The notes: a model not told the origin generated them from the letters alone. A stretch of DNA of 59,052 nucleotides from Pseudomonadota bacterium (GCA_023399465.1 JAEWPB010000025.1:1-59052), one strand, 5' to 3'; positions 42,759 through 51,858 are shown, counted from the stretch's first letter. Numbers and translations: made by a program.

Positions 42759-43096
42759 TCGAATCCATCCAAAGCGTCTCCTCCCTTTCCGCCACGCGTG
42801 GTCTCGAAGAGGTCTTCTCCAGCAAGAGCGCTACGTCGACGACACCATCGTCGGACGTCACCCCGGGCCAGAACACCGGGCTGGACTTCCTCTCCGTCCT
42901 TGGCGGCATGGCGCAGGATGCTGTCTCCAACCTCCACCAGGCCGAAGTCGCGTCCTTCCAGGGGATGAAGGGCGAAGCCACCACGCGCGAGGTCGTCGAT
43001 GCGGTGCTGAGCGCCGAGCAATCGCTGCAAACCGCCCTGGCGTTCCGTGACAAGATCGTGAACGCCTACCTCGAAATCACGAAGATGCAGATTTAG
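42755..43096 (+). CDS. fliE: Flagellar hook-basal body protein FliE
   Basis: The 113-residue export-gate/rod adapter has a flexible Ser/Thr-rich N-terminus. The helical C-terminus, with VVDAVLSAEQSLQTALAFRD and VNAYLEITKMQI, matches the FliE family. It joins the MS ring and export gate to the rod. flgG follows after 17 bases. Confidence 0.93.
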   Translation: MIESIQSVSSLSATRGLEEVFSSKSATSTTPSSDVTPGQNTGLDFLSVLGGMAQDAVSNLHQAEVASFQGMKGEATTREVVDAVLSAEQSLQTALAFRDKIVNAYLEITKMQI

Positions 43097-43113
43097 TTTT
43101 AAAGGACGTTTCC

Positions 43114-43902
43114 ATGAGAGCGCTTTCCATCGCAGCTACGGGTATGGACGCCCAGCAGACCAATCTCGAAGTGATCGCGAACAACATCGCGAACATCAAC
43201 ACCACCGGTTACAAGCGTGCCCGCGCCGAGTTTTCCGATCTGCTCTATCAGGCCGAGCGGACCAAGGGCGTTCCGAACCGTGCCAACCAGGCGATTGTGC
43301 CGGAAGGCGCAAACATCGGTCTCGGTGTGCAGACCTCGGCGGTGCGCAATCTCCACCTCCAGGGCTCGCTGGCGCAGACCGGAAACCAGCTCGACATGGC
43401 GCTGGTCGGTCGCGGCTGGTTCCAGATCGAATCCCCGGATGGCAACACGTTCTACTCCCGCGCCGGCGCCTTCAACACCAATGCCGAAGGGCAACTGGTC
43501 ACCATCGACGGCTACGTGGTCGTCCCGGGTATCACCGTGCCGGCCGATGCCAGCGAAGTGATCGTCAGCCGTACCGGCATGATCAGCGTACGTATCGGCA
43601 ACGAAACCGATTTCACCGAGATCGGCCAGCTGACGATTGCCAACTTCGTCAACGAAGCAGGGCTGCAGCCACTCGGCGACAACCTGTTCGCGCAGACCCC
43701 GGCTTCGGGCGATGCGATCGTGGCGGCACCTGATGATCCGGGCTTCGCCTACATCAAGCAGGCCTACCTGGAATCGTCCAACGTCGATTCGGTCAAGGAA
43801 ATCACCGACCTGATCTCGGCGCAGCGTGCCTACGAGATGAACTCCAAGGTCATCCAGACCGCGGATGAGATGGCGGCCCTCGTCAGTAAGAACCTGAAGT
43901 AA
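43114..43902 (+). CDS. flgG: Flagellar distal-rod protein FlgG
   Basis: The 262-residue protein shows LEVIANNIANINTTGYKRAR near the N-terminus, the FlgG-specific NQLDMALVGRGWFQIESPDG, and the C-terminal coil LISAQRAYEMNSKVIQTADE. The length is standard. It is the most conserved rod component and carries the P ring assembled by FlgI downstream. Confidence 0.97.
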   Translation: MRALSIAATGMDAQQTNLEVIANNIANINTTGYKRARAEFSDLLYQAERTKGVPNRANQAIVPEGANIGLGVQTSAVRNLHLQGSLAQTGNQLDMALVGRGWFQIESPDGNTFYSRAGAFNTNAEGQLVTIDGYVVVPGITVPADASEVIVSRTGMISVRIGNETDFTEIGQLTIANFVNEAGLQPLGDNLFAQTPASGDAIVAAPDDPGFAYIKQAYLESSNVDSVKEITDLISAQRAYEMNSKVIQTADEMAALVSKNLK

Positions 43903-43918
43903 GGGGAGACGGGCAAAC

Positions 43919-44404
43919 ATGATGTTTCGCCGGAAATGGGAAAAGACTGGGCTCGCCCTCGTGTTCGCGGCACTTATCGCGCCGCTGTGGGGAGCTCAAG
44001 CGTCGGCCACGAGCGAGGGCGGCTTCGCTGTCGTACCGACGGCGATCATCTATCCCGGCGAAACCGTGAACGCCGCGCGCCTCCAGGAGGTGGCGGTGAC
44101 CAACCCCAACCTCCGCGGCGACTATGCCCGCCAGATCGGCGAGGTTGTCGGCCTGATAAGCACGCGCACGCTGCTTCCCGGGCGGACGATCTCGGTATCG
44201 TCGCTGCGCGAACCCTATGCGGTGACCCGCGGCTCGAATGTCCGGCTGACCTTCTCGATCGGCAATCTGACGATCTCCGCGGCAGGAACTCCTATGGTGG
44301 ACGCGTCGGTTGGTGATGTGATCCGCGTCAGAAATCTCGATTCCGGAACCATCGTCAGCGGCACGGTGATGGCGGACGGAACAATCCAAGTGGTAGCCAA
44401 ATGA
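43919..44404 (+). CDS. flgA: P-ring assembly chaperone FlgA
   Basis: The 161-residue periplasmic chaperone has a signal peptide at residues about 1-32 (LALVFAALIAPLWGAQASA) and a SAF domain. The conserved GDVIRVRNLDSGTIVSGTVM and LPGRTISVSSL segments are visible. It assists FlgI polymerisation. It overlaps flgI by 4 bases. Confidence 0.93.
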   Translation: MMFRRKWEKTGLALVFAALIAPLWGAQASATSEGGFAVVPTAIIYPGETVNAARLQEVAVTNPNLRGDYARQIGEVVGLISTRTLLPGRTISVSSLREPYAVTRGSNVRLTFSIGNLTISAAGTPMVDASVGDVIRVRNLDSGTIVSGTVMADGTIQVVAK

Positions 44405-45522
44405 AATACCTGCGTTTCGTTTCCGCAGCAGTTCTTGCGCTCGCCGTCAGCTTCGGGGCCGTTTCCTCCGCTGCTGCGGCGATGTCGCGGATCAAGGACA
44501 TCGCCTCGCTGCAGTCCGGGCGCGACAACCAGTTGATCGGCTACGGTCTGGTGGTGGGTCTGCAGGGAACCGGCGATGGCCTGCGTGCCTCGCCGTTCAC
44601 CGACCAGTCGCTGCGCGCCATGCTGCAGAACCTCGGGATTTCCACCGAAGGCGGCCGGTCGAACGCGAAGAACATCGCCGCCGTCATGGTCACCGCCAAT
44701 CTGCCGCCCTTCGCCAGCCCGGGGAGCCGCATCGACGTGTCGATCAGCTCGCTCGGCGATGCCACGTCGCTGCGCGGCGGTACCCTGGTCATGACGTCGC
44801 TCACCGGCGCCGACGGCCAGATCTACGCAGTCGCCCAGGGGTCGGTGATCGTCACCGGCTTTGCCGCCCAGGGTGAAGCCGCAACCCTGACCCAGGGCGT
44901 GACGACGTCGGGCCGCGTCCCGAACGGCGCGATCATCGAGCGTGAGTTGCCGTCGAAGTTCAAGGACAGCGTCAATCTCGTGCTGCAATTGCGCAACCCC
45001 GACTTCACCACAGCCGCTGGTATCGCCGATGCGGTCAACCGCTACGCGACCTCGAAATTCGGCGGTCCGATCGCCGAAGCCCGCGATTCCCAGGAAGTCG
45101 TCGTCCAGAAGCCGAAGACCGCCGATCTCACCCGCCTGATGGCGGAGATCGAAAACCTCGTCGTGGCGACCGATACGCCTGCGAAGGTCGTAATCAACGA
45201 ACGGACCGGCACGATCGTCATTGGCGCCGACGTGCGCGTTTCCAGGGTCGCAGTCAGCTATGGTACGTTGACCGTGCAGGTCACGGAAATGCCTCAGGTC
45301 GTCCAGCCGGCTCCCTTCTCGGAGGGCCAGACCGAGGTCGTCCCGCAGACTGACATCCTGGCGCAGAACGAGGACGTCGCGATCGCTATCGTCGATGGCC
45401 CGGATCTCAGGACCCTCGTTACCGGCCTGAACAACATCGGCGTGAAGCCCGACGGTATCATTTCCATTCTTCAGGGCATCAAGTCGGCAGGCGCCCTGCA
45501 AGCGGAGCTCGTGCTGCAATGA
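44401..45522 (+). CDS. flgI: Flagellar P-ring protein FlgI
   Basis: The 373-residue periplasmic ring protein has a signal peptide ending near AAA at residues 20-24, then SRIKDIASLQSGRDNQLIGY and YGLVVGLQGTGDG, which are family hallmarks. The C-terminal DLRTLVTGLNNIGVKPDGII is equally typical. It overlaps flgA and motE by 4 bases on either side. Confidence 0.97.
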   Translation: MKYLRFVSAAVLALAVSFGAVSSAAAAMSRIKDIASLQSGRDNQLIGYGLVVGLQGTGDGLRASPFTDQSLRAMLQNLGISTEGGRSNAKNIAAVMVTANLPPFASPGSRIDVSISSLGDATSLRGGTLVMTSLTGADGQIYAVAQGSVIVTGFAAQGEAATLTQGVTTSGRVPNGAIIERELPSKFKDSVNLVLQLRNPDFTTAAGIADAVNRYATSKFGGPIAEARDSQEVVVQKPKTADLTRLMAEIENLVVATDTPAKVVINERTGTIVIGADVRVSRVAVSYGTLTVQVTEMPQVVQPAPFSEGQTEVVPQTDILAQNEDVAIAIVDGPDLRTLVTGLNNIGVKPDGIISILQGIKSAGALQAELVLQ

Positions 45523-46061
45523 CCAGATCTGCGATCGATACCGTCGGCAAGCTCCTCGGCCTGAAACCGCTGTTGCCGGCCACGATGCTGGCGCTGCTGA
45601 TCATTCCCGGTGCCTTCGCGCAGGAGCAGCGCGGCTCCATGGCCGGCCTGACCTCGGAAGAGGAGATCCGCCAGTTCTGTACCAATATCGCGGAGCCGGC
45701 GCGTGATCGCCGCTACCTCTTGCAGAAGCAGGAGCTGGAAAAACTGCAGGCCGATGTTGACGCCCGCATCGCCGTCCTCGAGAACCGCCGGGCGGAGTAC
45801 GAGGACTGGCTGAAGCGCCGCAACGATTTCCTCAAGCGGGCCGAAAACGGACTGGTCGAAATCTACAGAACCATGAAGCCGGATGCGGCCGCGCCCCAAC
45901 TTGAGGAAATCAAGGTGGACGTTGCCGCGGCGATCATCATGAAGCTTCCGCCCCGGCAATCGGGTCTCATCCTCAGCGAAATGAGCCCTGATCGGGCGGC
46001 GAAGGTGGCTGCGATCATCACCAGCGCCAGCGATGCAAATACCTCGAAGGATCCATCATGA
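45519..46061 (+). CDS. motE: MotE, periplasmic chaperone for MotC
   Basis: The 180-residue product has an N-terminal signal or membrane segment (TMLALLIIPGAFAQ) and a long charged coiled coil (about 60-115). The C-terminal MgtE_N-like segment includes AAAIIMKLPPRQSGLILSEM. In Sinorhizobium meliloti the gene at this place encodes MotE, a periplasmic chaperone needed for folding and stability of MotC. It overlaps flgI and flgH by 4 bases each. Confidence 0.9.
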   Translation: MTRSAIDTVGKLLGLKPLLPATMLALLIIPGAFAQEQRGSMAGLTSEEEIRQFCTNIAEPARDRRYLLQKQELEKLQADVDARIAVLENRRAEYEDWLKRRNDFLKRAENGLVEIYRTMKPDAAAPQLEEIKVDVAAAIIMKLPPRQSGLILSEMSPDRAAKVAAIITSASDANTSKDPS

Positions 46062-46768
46062 CCAAGCGCCTCACCGCCATTTTGGCTGTCGCATTCCTGG
46101 CCGGTTGCCAGAGCCAGGCCGTCCAGGAACTCGGCAAGGCGCCGGCCATGAGTCCGATCGGCAGCGGTCTGCAGTATGCCCAGACCCCGCAGATGGGCCA
46201 TTATCCCAAGCAGCCGCACCAGTCGGCTGCCGGCTACTCGCTTTGGAGCGACCAGAAGGCAGCGCTGTTCAAGGATTATCGCGCCATCAACATCGGCGAC
46301 ATCCTGACAGTGGACATTCAGATCAACGACCGGGCGGATTTCGACAACGAGACCGAGCGCAGCCGCAAGAACACCGGCAACCTCCGCTGGATGGCGGACG
46401 CACAGATCTTCGGCTGGCACCCGCAGACCGATTCGAGCCTGGGTTTCGGCTCGGACAGCGATTCCGAGGGCAAGGGCAAGACCAAGCGCTCGGAAAAGCT
46501 CAATCTGCGCGTGGCTGCCGTGGTCACCGGCGTGCTCGAAAACGGGAACCTGATCATCAGCGGTTCGCAGGAAGTCCGCGTCAACCACGAGATCCGCATC
46601 CTCAATGTCGCCGGCATCGTCTGGCCGAAGGACATCGATGCCAACAACATCGTGTCCTATGAAAAGATCGCCGAGGCGCGCATTTCCTATGGTGGCCGTG
46701 GCCGCCTGACCGAAGTGCAGCAGCCGCCGATTGGTCAGCAGGCGGTAGATCTGTTCTCGCCGCTCTGA
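46058..46768 (+). CDS. flgH: Flagellar L-ring lipoprotein FlgH
   Basis: The 236-residue outer-membrane ring lipoprotein has lipobox LAGC near residues 14-18. The FlgH signature region ALFKDYRAINIGDILTVDIQ and the C-terminal GRGRLTEVQQPPIGQQAVDL match. Together with FlgI it forms the bushing of the rod. Confidence 0.96.
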   Translation: MTKRLTAILAVAFLAGCQSQAVQELGKAPAMSPIGSGLQYAQTPQMGHYPKQPHQSAAGYSLWSDQKAALFKDYRAINIGDILTVDIQINDRADFDNETERSRKNTGNLRWMADAQIFGWHPQTDSSLGFGSDSDSEGKGKTKRSEKLNLRVAAVVTGVLENGNLIISGSQEVRVNHEIRILNVAGIVWPKDIDANNIVSYEKIAEARISYGGRGRLTEVQQPPIGQQAVDLFSPL

Positions 46769-46807
46769 TCGGCGGGACGGACGGCATTGGCATAGGCGGA
46801 AATACGG

Positions 46808-47317
46808 ATGGCAGCGATGGATAGCGGCGAAAGCCCGGCAAAAAAGAACGGCATGCTCGTGACGATCGCGAGCCTTGCAGTGCTTACGCTCGTCGGCGGG
46901 GGAGGGGGCTGGCTGCTCGGCCAGATGATGGCCTCCCGGCTCATGCCGCCGGAAGCGGTCGCCGAAGCGGGCAAGCCGGCCGAAAAGGAACATGCTGCGA
47001 ACGCTGAGGAGATCCCGCGCATCTCCAGCGAACAGAGCGGCATGGTCCTGCTCGATCCCGTCACCGTTAACCTGGCTTACCCCTCGGACAACTGGGTCCG
47101 GGTCGAGGTGGCGCTGCTGTTCAGGGAGAAGCCCGATCCGGTGCTTGCCGAAGAAATCCACCAGGACCTCCTTGCCTACATGCGTACCGTGTCGCTGCAG
47201 CAGATCCAGGGACCGCGCGGTTTCCAATTTCTCAAGGATGACGTTCAGGAACGTGTTGACCTGCGTTCGCAAGGGCGCGTAACGAAGGTCCTGTTCAGGA
47301 CGTTTGTGGTCGAATGA
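46808..47317 (+). CDS. fliL: Flagellar basal-body-associated protein FliL
   Basis: The 169-residue single-pass protein has a transmembrane helix near residues 17-40 (MLVTIASLAVLTLVGGGGGW) and a periplasmic domain ending in VDLRSQGRVTKVLFRTFVVE, typical of FliL. It surrounds and supports the stator. The stop overlaps the fliP start by 4 bases. Confidence 0.94.
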   Translation: MAAMDSGESPAKKNGMLVTIASLAVLTLVGGGGGWLLGQMMASRLMPPEAVAEAGKPAEKEHAANAEEIPRISSEQSGMVLLDPVTVNLAYPSDNWVRVEVALLFREKPDPVLAEEIHQDLLAYMRTVSLQQIQGPRGFQFLKDDVQERVDLRSQGRVTKVLFRTFVVE

Positions 47318-48051
47318 TTCGATTCTTAATAATTCTCGGCGCCATGATGGCGTTGCCGGAACTTGCAGTTGCACAGCAGTTTCCGACCGATCTTTTGAAT
47401 GCCCCGATCGATGGATCGGCGGCGGCGTGGATCATCCGTACCTTCGGGCTGTTGACGGTGCTCTCGATCGCCCCGGGCATCCTCATCATGGTGACGAGCT
47501 TTCCGCGCTTCGTCATCTCGTTCTCGATCCTGCGCTCCGGCATGGGTCTGGCGACGACGCCGTCGAACATGATCCTCCTCAGTCTGGCGATGTTCATGAC
47601 CTTCTACGTCATGGCGCCGACCTTCGAGCGCGCCTGGAAGGATGGCGTCGATCCGCTGTTGCAGAACCAGATCACCGAAAGCGTGGCCGTCGAGCGTATC
47701 GCCGAGCCGTTCCGCACCTTCATGATGGCGAATACGCGCGACAAGGACATCAAGCTGTTCGTCGACATCGCCGAGGAACGCGGCCAGGCGGTCTTCACCG
47801 GCGACAAGCTCGACTACCGGGTCCTCGTGCCGGCCTTCATGATCTCGGAAATCCGCCGCGGCTTCGAAATCGGGTTCCTGATCATCCTGCCATTCCTGGT
47901 CATCGACATGATCGTCGCTACCATCACCATGGCCATGGGCATGATGATGTTGCCGCCGACCTCGATATCGTTGCCCTTCAAGATCCTGTTCTTCGTACTC
48001 ATTGACGGCTGGAATCTGCTGGTCGGCAGTCTGGTCAGGTCGTTCTCCTGA
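47314..48051 (+). CDS. fliP: Flagellar export-gate protein FliP
   Basis: The 245-residue membrane protein of the export gate has an N-terminal signal-like helix. The motifs MVTSFPRFVISFSILRSGMG and ISEIRRGFEIGFLIILPFLV are followed by the terminal helices ending DGWNLLVGSLVRSF. It ends the flgB operon and is followed by a strong terminator. Confidence 0.97.
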   Translation: MIRFLIILGAMMALPELAVAQQFPTDLLNAPIDGSAAAWIIRTFGLLTVLSIAPGILIMVTSFPRFVISFSILRSGMGLATTPSNMILLSLAMFMTFYVMAPTFERAWKDGVDPLLQNQITESVAVERIAEPFRTFMMANTRDKDIKLFVDIAEERGQAVFTGDKLDYRVLVPAFMISEIRRGFEIGFLIILPFLVIDMIVATITMAMGMMMLPPTSISLPFKILFFVLIDGWNLLVGSLVRSFS

Positions 48052-48072
48052 ACCATCGGAACCCTTTGGTTA

Positions 48073-48106
48073 ACGCCCGCCAGCCTCGCCGCTGGCGGGC
48101 GTTTTT
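48073..48106 (+). terminator. Rho-independent terminator after fliP
   Basis: A perfect 12-bp stem ACGCCCGCCAGC/GCTGGCGGGCGT (48073-48084 and 48091-48102) is followed by a T-run at 48102-48106. It ends the flgB-fliP transcript. Confidence 0.9.
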
Positions 48107-48366
48107 CGTTCCGGGGAAAAGCGCTTTGGAATCAAAGCCTCAAAGTATTCGTGGTTAATGCGCAAGGTTTATATTTGCGTAACCGGTTTCAATTGTTAAC
48201 CACAACTCTCGCTGCCCGGTTCCAAGGCTGCTAAATTAAGACACTGGCAATAATTGGCGCCTAAATCTGTCCTCACACGACAGGTTTGGTTTTCGCCTAC
48301 TAAGTAAAGAAGCCAAGTGGCATGATGCCTATCTGTAGTAGCCGGTAGTAATAAGTAAGTCCGGTA
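48107..48366. promoter_or_regulatory. Upstream region of flagellin gene 1
   Basis: There is no gene here. The AT-rich part (48140-48260) contains scattered TTAAC/GTTAAT elements, including GTTAACCAC near 48195, a sequence like a CtrA half-site. A full TTAA-N7-TTAA box was not seen. The flagellin promoter must lie here. Confidence 0.45.
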
Positions 48367-48400
48367 TGTCCCCCTCCATTGTATTTCGTAAAAAGGGACA
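48367..48400 (+). promoter_or_regulatory. Leader hairpin covering the flagellin 1 ribosome-binding region
   Basis: TGTCCC (48367-48372) can pair with GGGACA (48395-48400), which ends six bases before the ATG and is the best ribosome-binding site. The same arrangement precedes the other three flagellin genes. It is a candidate target for FlbT/FlaF-type translational control. Confidence 0.6.
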
Positions 48401-48406
48401 AATCCT

Positions 48407-49282
48407 ATGTCTAGCATCATCACCAACCCGTCCGCCATGTCCGCTCTGCAGACCCTCCGTTCGATCGGCAATGACCTGGCTGACACGCAGGATCGCATTT
48501 CGAGCGGTCTCCGCGTCGGCGGCGCCAAGGACAATGCGGCATACTGGTCGATCGCAACGACCATGCGTTCGGACAACGCTGCACTTTCGGCTGTTAGCGA
48601 TGCACTCGGCATGGGCGCTGCCAAGGTTGACGTTGCCACCGCCGGCATGGAATCCGCGATCGACGTCGTCAAGGCAATCAAGGCGAAGTACGTTGCTGCC
48701 ACGGAGCAGGGCGTCGACAAGACCAAGGTTCAGGAAGAAATCAACCAGCTGAAGGAACAGCTCGTTTCGATCGCCAAGGGCGCATCGTTCAACGGCGAAA
48801 ACTGGATGCTGAACGACCTGAGCGAAGCCGACAAGACCGTTGTTTCCGGCTTCGTCCGCAACACCGACGGCACCGTCAAGGTCGAATCCACCGCCTACAC
48901 GCTGACGGCCGACAACGTCCTGTTCGAAGCCGAAGCCGGCACCGGCGGTATCCTGGGCGATGTCTATGCCATCGCTGACCTTGACTCCACCACCGATGCC
49001 ACCGCTCTCGCGGCCGCGCTCGACACCGTCGAGATTGCGATCGGCAAGATGACCAGCGCCGGCTCGGCTCTGGGTTCGCTGTCCTCGCGCATCGAGATGC
49101 AGGAAGACTTCGCTTCCAAGCTCAGCGATGCTCTGGAGCGCGGCGTCATGCGCCTCGTCGAAGCCGACATGAACGAAGAGTCCACCAAGCTCAAGGCTCT
49201 GCAGACCCAGCAGCAGCTCGGCATCCAGGCTCTCTCGATCGCCAACTCCAACTCGCAGAACATCCTCTCGCTGTTCCGCTAA
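48407..49282 (+). CDS. flaA: Flagellin (gene 1 of 4)
   Basis: The 291-residue filament subunit has the D0/D1 N-terminus MSSIITNPSAMSALQTLRSI and the C-terminus TQQQLGIQALSIANSNSQNI. The central variable part is short, as in rhizobial complex filaments that lack large outer domains. The start follows GGGACA. The N-terminus differs slightly from the other three copies (MSSIITNPS against MTSILTN). In Sinorhizobium meliloti the first flagellin gene after fliP is flaA, the principal subunit; this name is by position. It is followed by its own terminator. Confidence 0.93.
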   Translation: MSSIITNPSAMSALQTLRSIGNDLADTQDRISSGLRVGGAKDNAAYWSIATTMRSDNAALSAVSDALGMGAAKVDVATAGMESAIDVVKAIKAKYVAATEQGVDKTKVQEEINQLKEQLVSIAKGASFNGENWMLNDLSEADKTVVSGFVRNTDGTVKVESTAYTLTADNVLFEAEAGTGGILGDVYAIADLDSTTDATALAAALDTVEIAIGKMTSAGSALGSLSSRIEMQEDFASKLSDALERGVMRLVEADMNEESTKLKALQTQQQLGIQALSIANSNSQNILSLFR

Positions 49283-49339
49283 GTCGGTAAGTCATAGGTG
49301 GAATGACGGGAGGCTGACCCCGGCATTCCGCTTCTTCGG

Positions 49340-49370
49340 ACCGCGCCTCCTCACGGGGGCGCGGTTCTTT
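49340..49370 (+). terminator. Terminator after flagellin gene 1
   Basis: The stem ACCGCGCC/GGCGCGGT (49340-49347 and 49358-49365) is followed by TCTTT, 58 bases after the stop. Confidence 0.75.
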
Positions 49371-49606
49371 GCATTTGGGAATGGGCCAGCCGTTCTTCCA
49401 GGCATTCGCGGCCGCAGCGCAGGGCGTGCCGTTAATGCTCTTGTCCCGGTTTTCCGGCCCGGGACCATGGTTTCCTTTTCACCGATTGTTAAGCATGTTG
49501 TGGCACGCGCGCGCACACGCAAAAGGCGAAAAATAATTACGATGGCTGCAACCAATTTCTCCCCTGCCTTAGTTCTTCATTAACTATCCGGGTCTTATCT
49601 AGAGCC

Positions 49607-49625
49607 ATCGAAACGACGGGTTAAC
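49607..49625 (+). promoter_or_regulatory. Shared upstream element of flagellin gene 2
   Basis: ATCGAAACGACGGGTTAAC lies 115 bases before the ATG. An almost identical 19-mer lies 119 bases before flagellin gene 3. The conserved distance suggests a promoter or activator site. The rest of 49371-49721 holds no gene. Confidence 0.55.
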
Positions 49626-49685
49626 GATGAAAATTAACCAGTTAGCAAGCATGACGCTGACCGTCGTTCGCCGGTAGAACCGGAA

Positions 49686-49715
49686 TGTCCCTTCCTAGTC
49701 AGCCATTAAGGGGCA
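49686..49715 (+). promoter_or_regulatory. Leader hairpin covering the flagellin 2 ribosome-binding region
   Basis: TGTCCCTT (49686-49693) can pair over 8 bp, with one G-U, with AAGGGGCA (49708-49715), which ends six bases before the ATG. Confidence 0.65.
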
Positions 49716-49721
49716 ACAATT

Positions 49722-50678
49722 ATGACGAGCATTCTGACCAACATCGCAGCCATGTCCGCACTCCAGACGCTGCGTTCGATCAATTCCGGCATGGAAGAAA
49801 CCCAGGGTCGCGTTTCCTCCGGCCTGCGCGTCGGCGAAGCTGCGGACAATGCTGCCTATTGGTCGATCGCAACCACCATGCGTTCGGACAACATGGCGAT
49901 CTCCGCCGTCCAGGACGCTCTTGGTCTCGGCGCCGCAAAGATTGACACCGCTTACGCCGGTATGGAAAGCGCCATCGACGTCGTCAAGGAAATCAAGGCG
50001 AAGGTCGTAGCTGCAACCGAGCAGGGCGTTGACAAGGGCAAGGTCCAGGAAGAAATCAAGCAGCTCCAGGCGCAGCTCGTTTCGATCGCTTCGGGCGCTT
50101 CCTTCAACGGCCAGAACTGGCTGGTATTCGATAGCACCGCTGCCGACGCCGTTGCCGACAAGACGGTTGTTTCGGGCTTTGTCCGCAATGCCGATGGCAC
50201 CGTTCTGACGACCTCGACGATCTACACCCTGAACGAAGATTCCGCCGCTGGCGAAATGAACGTTCTGTTCGGTGACTCCACTGCCAAGACCGGCGGTATC
50301 CTCGGTTCGGACGAGACCGCTCTTGACGTCACGCTGATCGGTGCCAACCTTGCCGGCAAGACCATTGCCGACTTCGACATCACCGAATTCACCGAAGACG
50401 ACATGGCTGATGCCCTCGCGCTGGTTGAAGCTGGTCTGCAGCTGATGACCAAGGCTGCTTCGCAGCTCGGCTCGATCTCCATGCGCATCGACCTGCAGGA
50501 AGAGTTTGCCAACAGCCTCAGCGACGCGATCGATAGCGGTATCGGCCGCCTCGTCGACGCCGACATGAACGAAGAGTCCACCCGCCTCAAGGCTCTGCAG
50601 ACGCAGCAGCAGCTCGGCATCCAGGCTCTCTCGATCGCCAACTCCAACTCGGAAAACATCCTGTCGCTCTTCCGTTAA
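49722..50678 (+). CDS. flaB: Flagellin (gene 2 of 4)
   Basis: The 318-residue flagellin has the N-terminus MTSILTNIAAMSALQTLRSI and a C-terminus ending NSNSENILSLFR. D0/D1 is highly similar to the other three copies, and most differences lie in residues about 130-225. It is a minor or secondary filament subunit by analogy with Sinorhizobium, where the filament needs FlaA plus at least one other flagellin. The letter is assigned by gene order only. Confidence 0.92.
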   Translation: MTSILTNIAAMSALQTLRSINSGMEETQGRVSSGLRVGEAADNAAYWSIATTMRSDNMAISAVQDALGLGAAKIDTAYAGMESAIDVVKEIKAKVVAATEQGVDKGKVQEEIKQLQAQLVSIASGASFNGQNWLVFDSTAADAVADKTVVSGFVRNADGTVLTTSTIYTLNEDSAAGEMNVLFGDSTAKTGGILGSDETALDVTLIGANLAGKTIADFDITEFTEDDMADALALVEAGLQLMTKAASQLGSISMRIDLQEEFANSLSDAIDSGIGRLVDADMNEESTRLKALQTQQQLGIQALSIANSNSENILSLFR

Positions 50679-50707
50679 TCCGGAACAGCCTCATCCGCAT
50701 CATCGAA

Positions 50708-50736
50708 GTCGCGTCCCGGAAGGGGCGCGGCTTTTT
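50708..50736 (+). terminator. Terminator after flagellin gene 2
   Basis: A 10-bp stem with G-U pairs (50708-50717 and 50722-50731) has a GGAA loop and is followed by TTTTT at 50732-50736. Confidence 0.8.
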
Positions 50737-50803
50737 GTGCTTTTTTTTCGGCAGGCGGTCAGTCGTTTAAGATTTGTTAACCATATCCCCATTATCTGGG
50801 ATC

Positions 50804-50822
50804 ATCGAAACGATGGGTTAAC
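50804..50822 (+). promoter_or_regulatory. Shared upstream element of flagellin gene 3
   Basis: ATCGAAACGATGGGTTAAC differs by one base from 49607-49625 and lies at nearly the same distance from its ATG. Just upstream, TTAA-N6-TTAACCAT at 50767-50780 is one base short of the CtrA spacing. Confidence 0.55.
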
Positions 50823-50883
50823 CAAGACGAAAAATGGGTTAACGGGCATCAGGCCGCTCCACCGTTCCCGGCGATACCGGGAT

Positions 50884-50914
50884 GTCCCTTTTTGAAGTTA
50901 GCCACCGAAGGGGC
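50884..50914 (+). promoter_or_regulatory. Leader hairpin covering the flagellin 3 ribosome-binding region
   Basis: GTCCCTT (50884-50890) can pair with AAGGGGC (50908-50914), ending eight bases before the ATG. The loop shares AGCCA with the flagellin 2 leader. Confidence 0.6.
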
Positions 50915-50922
50915 CCTTTCCA

Positions 50923-51858
50923 ATGACCAGCATTTTGACCAACAACGCCGCAATGGCGGCCCTGCAAACCCTCCGTTCGCTGAATGACAGCATGGAAGAA
51001 TCGCAGGCGCGCGTATCTTCGGGCCTTCGTGTCGGCTCTGCTTCCGACAACGCCGCATACTGGTCGATCGCCACCACCATGCGTTCCGACAATATGGCGC
51101 TCTCGGCCGTCGAAGATGCGCTTGGCCTCGGTGCCGCAAAGGTCGACACCGCCTATTCGGCCATGGAAAGCGCCATTGAAGTGGTCAAGGAAATCAAGGC
51201 AAAGGTTGTCGCTGCGACCGAAGAAGGCGTCGACAAGTCGAAAATTCACGAAGAGATCCTGCAGCTGCAGAAGCAGTTGATGTCGATTGCCGAATCGGCG
51301 TCGTTCAGCGGCGAGAACTGGATTGCTGGCGACGCAGGCATGAAGAACGTCGTTTCCGGCTTCATCCGCAACGCTGCCGGCACGGTCGCGGTAACGACCA
51401 CAGAATATGAACTCAAGGATGATCCGGACGGTAACCTGCTGTTCGGCGGTGACGGCTCGGGCGGCATCGACGATACCACGGGTATCATCGGCACCGAGAC
51501 TACGTTCACCAACGGCGGCATGTTCTCGATCTACACCCTGGACATCACAACCTTCTCCGGCACCGACATGGCTGTCGACATGGCAGATGCGCTCGCGCTC
51601 GTCGAAAGCGGACTTCAGGCCATGACCAGCGCTGCAGCCGAACTCGGTTCGATCGCCATGCGCGTCGGTCTCCAGGAAGATTTCGTTTCCAAGCTCACCG
51701 ACTCGATCGATTCGGGTATCGGCCGTCTGGTCGATGCCGACATGAACGAGGAATCCACCCGTCTGAAGGCACTTCAGACCCAGCAGCAACTCGGCATCCA
51801 GTCCCTGTCGATTGCCAACAGCACTTCGGAGAATATCCTCCAGCTCTTCCGTCAGTAA
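50923..51858 (+). CDS. Flagellin (gene 3 of 4)
   Basis: The 311-residue flagellin has the N-terminus MTSILTNNAAMAALQTLRSL and a C-terminus ending STSENILQLFRQ. It is closer to gene 4 than to gene 1 at the C-terminus (NILQLF). The variable centre carries a short Gly/Asp-rich stretch near residues 165-190. Its own promoter, leader hairpin and terminator make it a separate transcription unit. In Sinorhizobium meliloti the third gene is flaD, but letters differ between genera, so none is assigned. Confidence 0.92.
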   Translation: MTSILTNNAAMAALQTLRSLNDSMEESQARVSSGLRVGSASDNAAYWSIATTMRSDNMALSAVEDALGLGAAKVDTAYSAMESAIEVVKEIKAKVVAATEEGVDKSKIHEEILQLQKQLMSIAESASFSGENWIAGDAGMKNVVSGFIRNAAGTVAVTTTEYELKDDPDGNLLFGGDGSGGIDDTTGIIGTETTFTNGGMFSIYTLDITTFSGTDMAVDMADALALVESGLQAMTSAAAELGSIAMRVGLQEDFVSKLTDSIDSGIGRLVDADMNEESTRLKALQTQQQLGIQSLSIANSTSENILQLFRQ

